The notes: generated by a model not told the origin, from the letters alone. Numbered from the stretch's first letter, positions 35,856-45,412 are shown. The stretch is 64,000 bases of DNA from Paenibacillus humicola (GCF_028826105.1 NZ_JAQGPL010000001.1:3436501-3500500); one strand, 5' to 3'. Numbers and translations: made by a program.

Positions 35856-36964
35856 GAGAGGACCTCCTCAAGCTTCAGCTGCTCGACGATTTCGCGTACG
35901 AGCGCGGCCGAAACGGATTTGTTGATTGCCACTTTGCCGATCGCGACCGGCACGATAAACACCATCGTGCCTTCCTGAAATTTCTTGTCGTGCATCATCG
36001 CGTCCATAATCGCATCGGTATCGAGATGCGCCGGAAGCCGGACGGGCAGCCCGACGCTAGACAGCGCCAACTTCGTTACCGTATACACGTCCTCAGGCGC
36101 CCCAAGCCGGACGGCAAGCCGCGCCGCCCCGACCATCCCGATCGAGATCGCCTCGCCGTGCAGCAGCTCGCCGTAGCCGGCTACCGCTTCCAGCGCATGG
36201 CCGATCGTATGGCCGAGATTCAGAATGGCGCGCAGGTCGTTCTCTCGTTCATCCTGCGAGACGACGGCCGCTTTTACGCTGCAGCCTTTGTACAGGGCGT
36301 AGCCGAGCGCGTCCGGGTCAAGCGCCAGCAGCCGGTCCGCATGGTCCTGACACCAATCGACGAACGACGCATCCCAGATGAGCCCGTGTTTGACGACTTC
36401 GGCAAGGCCGGCGCTGACCTCGCGGCGGGGCAGCGTCTGCAGCGTATCCAGGTCGTACAGCACCAGCTCGGGCTGATGGAACGCGCCGATCATGTTTTTG
36501 GCAAGCGGATGATTGATCCCGACCTTGCCGCCGACGCTGCTGTCGTGTGCAAGAATGGTCGTCGGGATTTGCACGAATTTGATGCCTCTCATGTAGGAAG
36601 CCGCCGCATAACCGGCCAGATCGCCGACCACGCCGCCGCCAAGGGCGACGATCGCCGATTTGCGGTCCAGCCCCGCCTCAAGCGCTTTCGTCATTAACCG
36701 CTCGAAGACCGCAAGCGATTTCGAGCTTTCGCCGGGAGGCACGACGGCGGAGAAGGTCTGGAATCCTTCGCCGGCCAGCGCCTGTTCCAGCCTGGCGAGA
36801 TGACGGGCGGCAACATGCTCGTCGGTGACGATGAGGAGCGGCGATTTTTTGCTTAGTCCGTGCTTCGCCAGCAGGCTTCCCGCTTGATCCAGCAGAGACT
36901 GGCCGATATAAATCGGATAAGAGCGTTTGCCCAGGTCGACGGTCAATTCGCGTACGCCCGCCAT
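35852..36964 (-). CDS. aroB: 3-dehydroquinate synthase
   Basis: NAD- and metal-dependent enzyme of the shikimate pathway, 370 residues. Family blocks are GGGVVGDLAGYAAASYMRG, PTTILAHDSSVGGKVGINHP (metal-binding), EVVKHGLI, LNLGHTIGHALEA and LLHGEAISIGM. All expected metal-ligand positions appear intact. It is coupled to aroC by a one-base stop/start overlap (TAATG) and to aroH by four bases. Confidence 0.97.
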   Translation of the reverse strand: MAGVRELTVDLGKRSYPIYIGQSLLDQAGSLLAKHGLSKKSPLLIVTDEHVAARHLARLEQALAGEGFQTFSAVVPPGESSKSLAVFERLMTKALEAGLDRKSAIVALGGGVVGDLAGYAAASYMRGIKFVQIPTTILAHDSSVGGKVGINHPLAKNMIGAFHQPELVLYDLDTLQTLPRREVSAGLAEVVKHGLIWDASFVDWCQDHADRLLALDPDALGYALYKGCSVKAAVVSQDERENDLRAILNLGHTIGHALEAVAGYGELLHGEAISIGMVGAARLAVRLGAPEDVYTVTKLALSSVGLPVRLPAHLDTDAIMDAMMHDKKFQEGTMVFIVPVAIGKVAINKSVSAALVREIVEQLKLEEVLS

Positions 36965-38133
36965 TAGTACCGCCTCACTTGCGCCAAATATTGGTCGTAA
37001 TTGGCGCGAATTTCTTCCATGGAGTCTCCTCCGAATTTCTCCAGAAACGCCTTCGCCACTTCCCAGGCGACAACGTGCTCCATCACGACGCTCGCTGCGG
37101 GCACCGCGCAGCTGTCGGAGCGCTCGACCTGGGCCGTAAACGGCTCCTTCGTATCGATGTCGACGCTCTGCAGCGGCTTATACAGCGTCGGGATCGGCTT
37201 CATGACGCCGCGCACGACGATTGGCATTCCGTTTGTCATGCCACCCTCGAAGCCGCCCAGACGATTGCTGTTCCGGTAGTAGCCGCGGTCTTCCGCGTAC
37301 ATGATTTCGTCGTGCACCTGGGAGCCTTTCAGGATGCCCGCTTCGAAGCCGATGCCGATCTCGACGCCCTTGAAAGCGTTGATCGAAACGACCGCTTGGG
37401 CGATTCTTCCGTCCAGCTTGCGGTCGTATTGCACATGGCTGCCGAGGCCGACAGGCACGCCTTCGACGATGCATTCGACGATGCCGCCGATCGAATCGCC
37501 TTCCGCCTTGATCTGATCGATGTACGCCGTCATTTTCTCCTCCGTCGCCTTGTCGACGACGCGCACCGGGGACTCCTCGGTCAAGCGGATCAGCTCGTCG
37601 ATCGGCAAATCGTTCGGCGGCGCCGCAATTTCGCCGATCCGGATCACCTGGCCGGCGACCTTGATGCCGAACGCGGCCAAAAACTGCCGGGCAACCGCTC
37701 CTACCGCCACCCGCGCGGCCGTTTCCCGCGCGCTCGAGCGTTCGAGCACGTTGCGCAGATCCGTCAGGTTATATTTCAAGCCGCCGTTCAAATCGGCATG
37801 CCCCGGCCGCGGCCGATGCACGCGCCGCTTTTCCTCGTCCCCGCCCTCAATCGGCTCAATGTTCATCACCGTCGTCCAATGCTTCCAATCGTTGTTGGCG
37901 ACGACGATCGCGACCGGCGCGCCGGTCGTCCGGCCGTGGCGCACGCCGCCGACAATGTTTGCCGTATCCTTCTCGATCTGCATGCGGCGGCCCCGGCCGT
38001 GACCTTTCTGCCGGCGCTGCAGCTGGAAATTCAGCTCCTCGAAATCGAGCTGCATATTGCTCGGCAGCCCTTCGATAATCGCCGTAAGCTGCGGGCCGTG
38101 CGTTTCCCCTGCGGTTAAATAACGTAAACTCAC
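36964..38133 (-). CDS. aroC: Chorismate synthase
   Basis: FMN-dependent last step of the shikimate pathway (called aroF in B. subtilis). The 389-residue protein has the three family signatures: [16 protein letters not shown] at the start, [12 protein letters not shown], and [16 protein letters not shown], plus [13 protein letters not shown] and the late [13 protein letters not shown]. It begins the aroC-aroB-aroH-trp supraoperon and is preceded by a good sigma-A promoter 77 bases upstream. Confidence 0.98.
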   Translation of the reverse strand: MSLRYLTAGETHGPQLTAIIEGLPSNMQLDFEELNFQLQRRQKGHGRGRRMQIEKDTANIVGGVRHGRTTGAPVAIVVANNDWKHWTTVMNIEPIEGGDEEKRRVHRPRPGHADLNGGLKYNLTDLRNVLERSSARETAARVAVGAVARQFLAAFGIKVAGQVIRIGEIAAPPNDLPIDELIRLTEESPVRVVDKATEEKMTAYIDQIKAEGDSIGGIVECIVEGVPVGLGSHVQYDRKLDGRIAQAVVSINAFKGVEIGIGFEAGILKGSQVHDEIMYAEDRGYYRNSNRLGGFEGGMTNGMPIVVRGVMKPIPTLYKPLQSVDIDTKEPFTAQVERSDSCAVPAASVVMEHVVAWEVAKAFLEKFGGDSMEEIRANYDQYLAQVRRY

Positions 38134-38209
38134 CTAATAGCTCCTCCCTGAAAACCGAACGTCACTTTCGGGCGGAAACGGGGTTCCGATCGGCCCGATA
38201 TCTTTGCTC

Positions 38210-38238
38210 ATTATAGTATAGCCTTGCCGCTTTGACAA
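38210..38238 (-). promoter_or_regulatory. Sigma-A promoter of the aro supraoperon
   Basis: TTGTCA (38233-38238), 17 bases, TATAAT (38210-38215) on the minus strand, upstream of aroC. Confidence 0.75.
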
Positions 38239-38276
38239 GGAATCGGAATCCTCGACAGACGTGTCCGACAAAACGC

Positions 38277-38321
38277 AAAAGCCGTCTGACGGCGTCACCG
38301 GGACGCGGACAGACGGCTTTT
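38277..38321 (-). terminator. Terminator hairpin between the 55-residue gene and aroC
   Basis: AAAAGCCGTCTG and its exact complement CAGACGGCTTTT enclose a 21-base loop. It ends the cheR/small-gene transcript just before the aroC promoter, and its symmetry allows action in both directions. Confidence 0.75.
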
Positions 38322-38359
38322 GTTCGGGGGACGGAAGCCGGATTCCGGCGCAGCGGCCG

Positions 38360-38527
38360 TCAGCCGCCCGCCGATTGCGGATTTCGCGGCGGCTGCGGAT
38401 CCGCGGACAACCGCGGGTCGTTGATCAGCCCGCGCATATGTCCGACATCCAGTCCGAGTATTTGCGCGCATTCAAGCACGGTAATCGTACCCGAACGATA
38501 AGCCGCGATCACTTTACGCTTGTCCAT
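38360..38527 (-). CDS. Small 55-residue protein, HTH-like
   Basis: A short frame starting at ATG 38527 (MDKRKVIAAYRSGTITVLEC...) with GGAGG seven bases upstream, ending TGA at 38360 before a terminator. Residues 1-38 look like a helix-turn-helix (a basic helix, a turn at RSGTIT, then CAQILGLDVGHMRGLI), resembling sigma-factor or transposase recognition segments; the last 17 residues are Pro/Gly/Asn-rich. The good ribosome site, clean boundaries and plausible fold argue that it is real. Family not recognised. Confidence 0.65.
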   Translation of the reverse strand: MDKRKVIAAYRSGTITVLECAQILGLDVGHMRGLINDPRLSADPQPPRNPQSAGG

Positions 38528-38593
38528 GAAGCACCCTCCAAAACCGTTTGGATAGGCTTATTATAGGGGAAGTTGGAAAACGATATACGCCTT

Positions 38594-39382
38594 TTACGCC
38601 CGCCGGCGATAAAAGAACGTTTCGACCGATTCCAGCCCGAACTGCGAAGGCGAAAAAATTTGCTCCGTACTTCCGACGAACAGGATGCCGCCGGGACGGA
38701 GCGCCTGCGAAAATTTGCGGTACAGCTCGCGCTTGGCGTCTTCGGTAAAATAAATCATCACGTTGCGGCAAACGATCAAATCGAAGCCGCTGTCGAATTT
38801 GTCCTGCAAGAGATTCTGCTGTTGAAACGAAACGGCCCGTTTCAGCTTGTCGTCGACGGCGAAGCTGTCCGGCTCCCGCATTTGAATATAAGCATTCAAA
38901 TACGTCTGCGGAACGTCGCGGACGGCACGATCGCGATAGATGCCCTGGGCCGCCTTCTGCAGCACGTTCCGGTCGATATCCGTCGCCAGAATCGACGTCC
39001 GCTCCAGCGCGCCGAGCTCCGAGGCGATCATGGCGAGCGTGTAAGGCTCTTCCCCGGTCGAGCAGGCCGCGCTCCACAGCTTAATCCGCCGGTGCGGATC
39101 AGCCTGCAGCATTTCCGGCAGGAACCGTTTCTCGACGGCTTCCCAGCGGCCGGGATTGCGCCAAAATTCGGACACGTTGATCGTCATCCGGTCCAGAAAC
39201 TCGTTCATCAGCCCGCCATCCTTCTCCAGCGCATTCATATAAGCCGCAAACGAGCTGAAGCCGTGCTTCTGGCGCAGCGTCATCAGCCTGCGCTTCATCT
39301 GGACTTCTTTATACTGCGACAGGTCGATCTCCGTCTTTTCCTTGATGCGGTTTACAAACGCCGCAAAGTCCAAATCCTCCAT
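38594..39382 (-). CDS. cheR: Chemotaxis protein methyltransferase CheR
   Basis: SAM-dependent glutamate methyltransferase of 262 residues that methylates chemoreceptors. It has the N-terminal helical CheR domain (KTEIDLSQYKEVQMKRRL), the TINVSEFWRNP block, SAM motif LWSAACSTGEEPYTLAMI, ILATDIDRNVLQKA and FDLIVCRNVMIYF. It lies nine bases after ndk, between ndk and aroC exactly as in B. subtilis. No other chemotaxis gene is in the window. Confidence 0.96.
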   Translation of the reverse strand: MEDLDFAAFVNRIKEKTEIDLSQYKEVQMKRRLMTLRQKHGFSSFAAYMNALEKDGGLMNEFLDRMTINVSEFWRNPGRWEAVEKRFLPEMLQADPHRRIKLWSAACSTGEEPYTLAMIASELGALERTSILATDIDRNVLQKAAQGIYRDRAVRDVPQTYLNAYIQMREPDSFAVDDKLKRAVSFQQQNLLQDKFDSGFDLIVCRNVMIYFTEDAKRELYRKFSQALRPGGILFVGSTEQIFSPSQFGLESVETFFYRRRA

Positions 39383-39391
39383 CGCGGCTCA

Positions 39392-39841
39392 TTAAATCCA
39401 GCGCTGAATGTGCTGCTCGTAATCGATCAGCTCGTCCGGCGCAAAATAAATGGCGATTTCGCGCTCAGCGCTTTCCGTCGAGTCCGAGCCGTGAATCACA
39501 TTTAAATTCGTATGTACCGCAAAATCGGAGCGGATCGTGCCCGGGGCGGCCTCGAGCGCATTCGTCTTGCCGATCATCGCCCTCGTGAGCGCAATGACAT
39601 TATCGCCCTGCCATACCATGGCCAGCACAGGCCCCGAAGTGATGAAATCGACGAGCGGCGGATAAAACGGTTTGCCGACATGCTCGGCGTAATGCCGCTC
39701 GGCCAGCTCCGGCGTCAGCTTCAAAAATTTGGCCGCGACGAGCTGAAGTCCTTTACGCTCGAAGCGCGACACGATTTCCCCGATTAATCCCCTTTGTACG
39801 CCGTCCGGCTTGATCATTAGAAACGTTCGTTCCACCGTCAT
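39392..39841 (-). CDS. ndk: Nucleoside diphosphate kinase
   Basis: Transfers gamma-phosphate from ATP to NDPs through phospho-His117 in NVIHGSDS. The 149-residue length and blocks [33 protein letters not shown] and PGTIRSDFA are typical. ATG at 39841 with GGGAGGAG immediately upstream is chosen; the open frame continues far upstream into hepT but only as out-of-frame sequence of that gene. Confidence 0.97.
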   Translation of the reverse strand: MTVERTFLMIKPDGVQRGLIGEIVSRFERKGLQLVAAKFLKLTPELAERHYAEHVGKPFYPPLVDFITSGPVLAMVWQGDNVIALTRAMIGKTNALEAAPGTIRSDFAVHTNLNVIHGSDSTESAEREIAIYFAPDELIDYEQHIQRWI

Positions 39842-39867
39842 TTCTCCTCCCAGCAAACAATGGCTTG

Positions 39868-40842
39868 TCAATAGTTTCGTTTTGCCACGAAATGCGCAAT
39901 ATCGATTAAATGCTTCTTCGCCGAAATGTTCGGCAGCCCGTCCAATGCGTCGATCGCCTTGTGCATGAAACGGGCGGCCAGGTCGTCGGCAAATGCGATG
40001 CCGACGCTGCTCCGGATCAGCTTGATCGCCGCCTTCGTATCGCCGCCGCCGTCCGATTCGCGGATTTTTCCGATCTCCGCCAGCAGCCGGTCGCGGATTC
40101 CGGTCTCCCGGAGCGCGAGCAGCACGGGAAGCGTAATGTTCCCCTGGCGGATGTCCGAGCCGGGCGGCTTGCCGATCTGCTTCTCCGTACCGAGCAAATC
40201 GAGCAGATCGTCGCGAATTTGGAACGACATCCCGATATTGTAGCCGAACCGGTACAGTTTGCTGCAGACGCTTTGCTCCGCGCCCGCGGCGATCGCCCCG
40301 AGCTGGCAGCTGACCGCGATCAGCAGCGCCGTTTTGCGCCGGATGCGCAGCATATAGTTCCGGATCGTCTGCTCGGTATTGAAAAAATCGCGGATCTGCT
40401 CCATCTCGCCGATGCACATCTGCACCATCGCCTTGGACAAAATCTGATGGATAAGCGGATTGCCGAGCCCGGTTGCGATCGTCAGCGCTTTCCCGTATAT
40501 GTAATCCCCTGTATACATCGCAATCCGGTTGTCCCATTTTGATTTGACCGTCAGCTGGCCTCGGCGCGTATCGGCATTATCGATCACGTCATCGTGAACG
40601 AGCGAGGCCATATGAATCAGCTCGAGCGGCACGGCCACCCGCTGCAGCACGTCCAGCCGGTAATCCCCGAACTTGCCGGCCAGCAGCACGAACACGGGCC
40701 GAAGCCGCTTCCCCCCCGCTTTCAGCAGATGAGTGGACGTTTCGGTCAGCAGCTCGTGATCGGAGGTGACGCTATGCGCCAGCTGATTCTCGATGGCATC
40801 GAGGTCTCTTTTCATTTTTGCATAAATATCGAGTAGTTTCAT
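39868..40842 (-). CDS. hepT: Heptaprenyl diphosphate synthase component II HepT
   Basis: Catalytic subunit (324 residues) of the two-component synthase making the C35 side chain of menaquinone-7. Both aspartate-rich motifs are present: [13 protein letters not shown] and [12 protein letters not shown], with [11 protein letters not shown] and [10 protein letters not shown]. The start [10 protein letters not shown] overlaps the mqnA stop by four bases. An upstream in-frame extension of 62 codons is low complexity and lies in mqnA. The partner HepS is at 43404-44273. Confidence 0.95.
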   Translation of the reverse strand: MKLLDIYAKMKRDLDAIENQLAHSVTSDHELLTETSTHLLKAGGKRLRPVFVLLAGKFGDYRLDVLQRVAVPLELIHMASLVHDDVIDNADTRRGQLTVKSKWDNRIAMYTGDYIYGKALTIATGLGNPLIHQILSKAMVQMCIGEMEQIRDFFNTEQTIRNYMLRIRRKTALLIAVSCQLGAIAAGAEQSVCSKLYRFGYNIGMSFQIRDDLLDLLGTEKQIGKPPGSDIRQGNITLPVLLALRETGIRDRLLAEIGKIRESDGGGDTKAAIKLIRSSVGIAFADDLAARFMHKAIDALDGLPNISAKKHLIDIAHFVAKRNY

Positions 40843-41699
40843 TCGTTCACCTGTAGGGCAGTTTGGTCTTCGAAAAATTGCATGTCGACGTCGTGTTCGA
40901 GCAGTCCGAGCCGAAGCGCGTACCGAAAATAAAGCGAGAGCCCCGACTGCTCCTCCGGTCCGAAATCGTAATGGAGCTCGCGGAAATACCGGTTCCAGTA
41001 TGCGGGCTCGCCGCCAAGTTCCCGGCAAGCTTTATCGACCAGCGGCTGCAGCGCCCGGATGCTCCTGCGCTTGCTTTCGGTGAATGCCCGCAGTACGGCG
41101 GACACCGCTTCCGGCTCGGCTTCGGCCGTCTCCCTGCGGACGGCGCACAGCGCGAACGTCATCCCGCAGCCGGTCCAGCTCCGCCACAGCTCGCCGAGAT
41201 CGAGCACGGTTAGATCCCGGCTGGCCCACGAAGCCTGGATCGCCGTGTCGCCGATCAGAAGCGCCGCATCGGCCTGCTCCAGCATGTCGTCCAAGGAAGG
41301 CTCCATCGTCAGATAGGCCGGGCTCGCTTCAAAATATAGCGACATGATGATTTTCAGCAGATTGACCGACGTCGCCGACGTCGCCGTGAGCGCGATCGTG
41401 CCGCCGAGCACGTCCTCGATCGGTTTGCGCGTAAACAGCAGAATCGAATTGACGCGGCCTCTGGCGCTGACGGACAAATCCGGCAGCAGCAAATAGTGCT
41501 CCGCGTTCTGGGCGTACGCGAACGACGACATTGACGTGATGTCGAGTTCCCCCATCCTCATCGCCCGGTTGAGCGCGGACGGCACCTTCTGCTCGATGCG
41601 GAACCGCCCTTCGGGCAGCAGTTCTTCCGCATAATGATAAATCGGCCAGGCATTCGCGTAATCGATGCGTCCAATGGTGATCGGGCGATTCTTCCCCAT
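40839..41699 (-). CDS. mqnA: Chorismate dehydratase MqnA (futalosine pathway)
   Basis: First enzyme of the futalosine route to menaquinone, turning chorismate into 3-enolpyruvylbenzoate. The 286-residue protein has the family opening ITIGRIDYANAWPIYHY, PSALNRAMRMGELDITSMSSFAYA, LTATSATSVNLLKI, ALLIGDTAI and LDLGELWRSWTGCGMTFALC. It lies inside the hepS-menG-hepT cluster. Other mqn genes (mqnB, C, D, E) are not in the window. Confidence 0.92.
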   Translation of the reverse strand: MGKNRPITIGRIDYANAWPIYHYAEELLPEGRFRIEQKVPSALNRAMRMGELDITSMSSFAYAQNAEHYLLLPDLSVSARGRVNSILLFTRKPIEDVLGGTIALTATSATSVNLLKIIMSLYFEASPAYLTMEPSLDDMLEQADAALLIGDTAIQASWASRDLTVLDLGELWRSWTGCGMTFALCAVRRETAEAEPEAVSAVLRAFTESKRRSIRALQPLVDKACRELGGEPAYWNRYFRELHYDFGPEEQSGLSLYFRYALRLGLLEHDVDMQFFEDQTALQVNE

Positions 41700-41801
41700 G
41701 CCTCACATCTCCCTATCTCCACTCCAAATCAAATGCAGCTGCACTTTGCTTTTCTTTCCAGCATATCAAACGGCGCGCCCGTCATCAAATCATCCCGGCG
41801 A

Positions 41802-42677
41802 TTACCACCGGTGCAGCACGACCAGATCGAACAGCGTAAAAATAAACATCACGCTGCTGACGGCGCTGTTCATCCGGAAAAAGGCGATATGCACGTGGCT
41901 CAGATCGTTCGGCTTCACGAGCCAATGCTCGTAGAACAGAATGCCCGCCGCGGCAATCGTGCCGATGAGATAACCCCAGCTCAAATCGGTCAGCCAGAAG
42001 AGCGTCAGAAATCCCGCGGAGGTCACCGCATGGAATGCCCGCGAGATCCACAGCGCCTTGGCGATGCCGAACCGCGCAGGGATCGAATGCACGCCTTCCT
42101 TTCGGTCGAATTCGAAGTCCTGCGTCGCATAGATGATGTCGAAGCCGGCCAGCCAGAACGCGACCGACACATACAGCAGCCAGGCCGGCAGATCGAACGC
42201 GCCGGTCACGGCGATCCAGCCGCCCAGCGGCGCCAGCCCGATCGTCAGTCCGAGCACGAGATGGCAGGCCCAGGTGAACCGTTTGGTGTAGGAATAGATG
42301 ACGAGCATGAAGACGGCGACCGGCATCAGCTTGATGCAAATCGGGTTCAGCCGCCACGCCGCGTAAAGCAGCACGAGAAACGAGACGGCGATAAACAGGA
42401 CCACTTCGCCGACCCCCAGCAGACCGGACGGAATCGCCCGGTTTCGGGTTCGCGGATTTTTTTTGTCGATCACGCGGTCGATCAGCCGGTTCAGTCCCAT
42501 TGCCGCCGTACGTGCGCCGACCATCGCCAGCACGATCCAGCCGATCTCGCTCCAAGCCGGAAGCCGCTTCTCCATAACGACGGCGCCCAACAGGGCGCCC
42601 ATGAATGCGAAAGGCAGTGCAAAAATCGTATGCTCGAATTTTATCATTTCCAAAAAAATTCCAATTTTGCGAATCAT
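41802..42677 (-). CDS. UbiA-family prenyltransferase (menaquinone, probably MqnP)
   Basis: Membrane prenyltransferase of 291 residues with about eight hydrophobic helices and both Mg2+-binding motifs: NRLIDRVIDKKNPRTRNR and YATQDFEFDRKEGVHS. The FDRKEG form is that of 4-hydroxybenzoate-type UbiA rather than MenA. Beside mqnA this points to MqnP, which prenylates the futalosine-derived naphthoate. It overlaps menG by four bases and is followed by a 102-base gap without features before mqnA. Confidence 0.85.
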   Translation of the reverse strand: MIRKIGIFLEMIKFEHTIFALPFAFMGALLGAVVMEKRLPAWSEIGWIVLAMVGARTAAMGLNRLIDRVIDKKNPRTRNRAIPSGLLGVGEVVLFIAVSFLVLLYAAWRLNPICIKLMPVAVFMLVIYSYTKRFTWACHLVLGLTIGLAPLGGWIAVTGAFDLPAWLLYVSVAFWLAGFDIIYATQDFEFDRKEGVHSIPARFGIAKALWISRAFHAVTSAGFLTLFWLTDLSWGYLIGTIAAAGILFYEHWLVKPNDLSHVHIAFFRMNSAVSSVMFIFTLFDLVVLHRW

Positions 42678-43399
42678 GCTCCGTCCGTTCCCTTCGTCCC
42701 GATGTGTAGCGCCGCGATGCCGCCGGTCAGCGGATAGGCCCGCACGTTACGGAGACCGATTTCCCGGTAGATATCCGCCAGCTTGTCCAAATCCGGGAAC
42801 GCCTTCAGCGATTCCGGAAGCCACTTGTACTGCTCGTACCGCTTGGCCAGCAGCTTGCCGAGCATCGGCAGGATCCGCTCGAAATAAAAATAATAAACCG
42901 ACTTGAACGGCTGCCAGACGGGCTTGGACAATTCCAGACAAACGACTTGCCCTCCCGGTTTGACCACCCGCTGCATTTCGCGCAGCACCTGGACCAGGTC
43001 CGGGACGTTCCGCAGCCCGAAGCCGATCGTCGCGTAGTCGAACCGGTTGTCCTCGAACGGCAGCTCCATCGCGTTGCCGTGTACGAGCGAAATCTGCCGG
43101 TCCAGCCCTTCGCGCCCGACCTTCTCCCGGCCGACCTCCAGCATATTGCGGCTGAAATCGAGGCCGACGATCTGCCCGCTGCCGCTCGCGCGGGCCAGCG
43201 CGACCGTCCAGTCGCAGGTGCCGCAGCACAGATCGATCGCGGTCGAGCCCGGCCGGACGGCCATCTTGTGCATCGTAAACGCGCGCCAGGCTTTATGCCG
43301 GCGGAAGCTGAGCAGATCGTTCATGAAATCGTATTTTGGCGCGATGCTTTCGAAGACGGCGTGAACGTGCTGCTCCTTGGAATTCGACCCGCTCGTCAT
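42674..43399 (-). CDS. menG: Demethylmenaquinone methyltransferase
   Basis: SAM-dependent C-methyltransferase of 241 residues (UbiE/MenG family) for the last step to menaquinone. Blocks: VFESIAPKYDFMNDLLSFRRHKAW, AIDLCCGTCDWTVALA (SAM loop), GLDFSRNMLEVG, YATIGFGLRNVPDL and KPGGQVVCLELSKP. It sits four bases downstream of hepS, between the two heptaprenyl synthase genes, as in B. subtilis. Confidence 0.96.
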   Translation of the reverse strand: MTSGSNSKEQHVHAVFESIAPKYDFMNDLLSFRRHKAWRAFTMHKMAVRPGSTAIDLCCGTCDWTVALARASGSGQIVGLDFSRNMLEVGREKVGREGLDRQISLVHGNAMELPFEDNRFDYATIGFGLRNVPDLVQVLREMQRVVKPGGQVVCLELSKPVWQPFKSVYYFYFERILPMLGKLLAKRYEQYKWLPESLKAFPDLDKLADIYREIGLRNVRAYPLTGGIAALHIGTKGTDGA

Positions 43400-43403
43400 G
43401 CCG

Positions 43404-44273
43404 TCACCTTCTCTCGCCCAAAGCCGGAGCGGCCGGCATGAGCGGCCGCAGGAACGATTCCCCGATCTGCATCAGCTCGCGCATCAGCTTATCCGATTCG
43501 ATCCGCGACGCAATCGTCTGCACCTGCTGCACGGACTGCCTCAGCTTCTCCGCCAGCTGGCTGCGGATATCGTATTTGGCGAGCAGCGTCTGAATAAACG
43601 ACGGCTCCTCCTGCCGCCGGGAAAGCTCTTGCTTCTCTTCATCCGAGCCCTCGCTCAGGATGTGCCAGTAACCCCAGCTGCCGCCGAACCTCTCCGGCGC
43701 TCCGGCGCGCGCAAGCTCGTCCGCAATAACCTCGCAGCGGCCGATGCCGTGCAGCAGCTCCGGCCAGATGCGGGACATTTTATCGTCCACAATGCCGCCG
43801 AACGCCCGAAACAGCTCCGTTTTCAGCTGCACGCAATGATTGATGTATTCCTCGGCCGTCACCTTCAGAAGCTTCATCCGCGTATACAAATTCATTTTCA
43901 GCCGGTTGACCTCGCATACGCCTTCGCTGATCCGGCGGATCATATCGACCTGCCCGGCCTGTGAAAGCAGCTGGTAAAACCGGCTGCTGTAATAATCGCC
44001 GGCCAGCACTTTAAGCTGACGGGCGCGCATTTCGCGCTCGCCTACGCGGCCGGAATCGGAGTCGATCAGATCGTGCGTATCCATACCGAGCTGTACAAGC
44101 GAGACAACAAGCGAATACAGCTCGCTATGCAGCATCGGGGTGCGTTGGTTGGCCAGAAAAGCGAAAAGCAGCCGAATCCGCGAATCCGGAAAAGCCGGCA
44201 GCTCGGTATGCTTTTGAATGACATCGTATTCGATGTATTTTTTGGCCATTTCGGGAATCCTGTACAGTTTCAT
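43404..44273 (-). CDS. hepS: Heptaprenyl diphosphate synthase component I HepS
   Basis: Regulatory subunit of the heptaprenyl diphosphate synthase, 289 residues, all helical and lacking DDxxD motifs as expected. Recognisable stretches are RIRLLFAFLANQRTPMLHSELYSLV, VQLGMDTHDLID, QLKVLAGDYYSSRFYQLLSQ and EEYINHCVQLKTELF. It sets product chain length together with HepT. GGAGG precedes the ATG. First gene of hepS-menG-ubiA-mqnA-hepT. Confidence 0.9.
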   Translation of the reverse strand: MKLYRIPEMAKKYIEYDVIQKHTELPAFPDSRIRLLFAFLANQRTPMLHSELYSLVVSLVQLGMDTHDLIDSDSGRVGEREMRARQLKVLAGDYYSSRFYQLLSQAGQVDMIRRISEGVCEVNRLKMNLYTRMKLLKVTAEEYINHCVQLKTELFRAFGGIVDDKMSRIWPELLHGIGRCEVIADELARAGAPERFGGSWGYWHILSEGSDEEKQELSRRQEEPSFIQTLLAKYDIRSQLAEKLRQSVQQVQTIASRIESDKLMRELMQIGESFLRPLMPAAPALGERR

Positions 44274-44354
44274 TAGGTCAAGCCTCCGGACAGATCAGCG
44301 AGAATCGTGCTGTTCTATAATCTAAATTATTATAGCATTTTGTTTCCTGTTTCG

Positions 44355-44960
44355 CTACAAGCCGCTCGTTGTCCCGGGCACCGGCTCTCCGTCTCCTCCG
44401 GCTGCCGAGCCGAAACGGCGGATGACGTCGCCCGTAAGCGTCATGCGCAGCTTTGCCCGCCAGGCTGCATCGGCAACCGGATTGGCGTCGCCGACGCGGG
44501 AAAGATCGGCGGGAAGCCAGCCGTCCGTCCTGCGGACGTCTACAGCGGCCAGCAGCCTGTAGGAAGGCTGCACGGGCGCTCCCTGCTGCACAGCCATAGG
44601 TTCGACGATGCGGAGCAGCACGCGGCTCACGTTGTCGGTTTGCGCAAACGCCAGACTAAGCATACGCTGCACATCGCCCATCCACGCCGCCAGATCGTCC
44701 GGCATATTCTCCGCGGACAAATCGGCAGACAGCACGCCCTGCTTCCAGTCCACTTTTTTCAGCTTCAGCGAAAGCCGGAGCCCGATCATGGAATCGACCA
44801 GATTGTCCGAGCCGAGCCGCTTCACCGTCACAGGGCGAAAGACGGCCAGGTCTCGCCCGTCCTCCGCGGGCCGCCTGCCGGCATGCGGCAAAGCCGTCAG
44901 CAGGACGGTAACCGCCAGCGTCGCCGTCAAAGCAAGGAGAAGTCTTTTCCATACGGCCAT
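44355..44960 (-). CDS. Hypothetical membrane-anchored protein between mtrB and hepS
   Basis: Family not recognised. It is a 201-residue protein with one N-terminal hydrophobic segment (about residues 5-24) that may be a signal peptide or anchor, followed by a soluble domain with alternating charged and hydrophobic strands (LRLSLKLKKVDWKQGVLSADL, VSRVLLRIVEP, YRLLAAVDVRR) and a Gly/Pro-rich end. The pattern resembles GerMN-type modules, but I cannot confirm that. It lies 78 bases after mtrB, with a terminator between, and 81 bases before hepS. Confidence 0.6.
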   Translation of the reverse strand: MAVWKRLLLALTATLAVTVLLTALPHAGRRPAEDGRDLAVFRPVTVKRLGSDNLVDSMIGLRLSLKLKKVDWKQGVLSADLSAENMPDDLAAWMGDVQRMLSLAFAQTDNVSRVLLRIVEPMAVQQGAPVQPSYRLLAAVDVRRTDGWLPADLSRVGDANPVADAAWRAKLRMTLTGDVIRRFGSAAGGDGEPVPGTTSGL

Positions 44961-45008
44961 GCGGAACCGCCTCCGAAGCGAGATTGTCCTTCCCCCTTAT
45001 TTTATAAA

Positions 45009-45033
45009 CAAAAAAGGCAGGCTATGCCTGCCT
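45009..45033 (-). terminator. Intrinsic terminator after mtrB
   Basis: Perfect AGGCAGGC/GCCTGCCT stem with a three-base loop, followed by TTTTTTG on the minus strand, five bases beyond the mtrB stop. Confidence 0.88.
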
Positions 45034-45037
45034 CTCG

Positions 45038-45259
45038 TCAATCTTCCGTATCGACGACGCCGTATTTTGTCAATACGGTAGCTTTGCCGCGGATTTTAAT
45101 GGCCGACGTGTGGTCGGTAAACTGGGCGATCAGCACTTCGCCTTTATCAAGCTTCTCGGTATGGTGAAATTTCGTGTCCTGCCCGCGGGTCAGCCCGATC
45201 ACCTGCACGCCGCCGGCTTTCGCTTTCACGACAATATAATCGCCCTGCAAATCGCTCAT
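45038..45259 (-). CDS. mtrB: Tryptophan RNA-binding attenuation protein TRAP
   Basis: The 73-residue protein is the TRAP 11-mer subunit. [20 protein letters not shown] and [15 protein letters not shown] closely match the Bacillus protein, including the tryptophan-contact and KKR-type RNA-binding positions (Lys and Arg in KFHH, KLDKG and KIRG). With tryptophan bound it wraps GAG/UAG-repeat RNA; such a site is found ahead of trpE at 35276-35346. GAGGAGG precedes the ATG. The usual partner mtrA (folE) is not adjacent; a tRNA-Pro gene stands between mtrB and the HU gene. Confidence 0.97.
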   Translation of the reverse strand: MSDLQGDYIVVKAKAGGVQVIGLTRGQDTKFHHTEKLDKGEVLIAQFTDHTSAIKIRGKATVLTKYGVVDTED

Positions 45260-45412
45260 TATGATTCCTCCTCGGCCCGAAAGCCCGCTGAAAAATTTCC
45301 CCGATAAGCTCGCTGCCGGGGCGCCCGCAAAACACGATCTCCAACAAGAAAGCGATCCTTCGAGGCTTCATTCGATTGTTTTCCGGAACCGGAATGATCA
45401 GCGCCGGTTATG

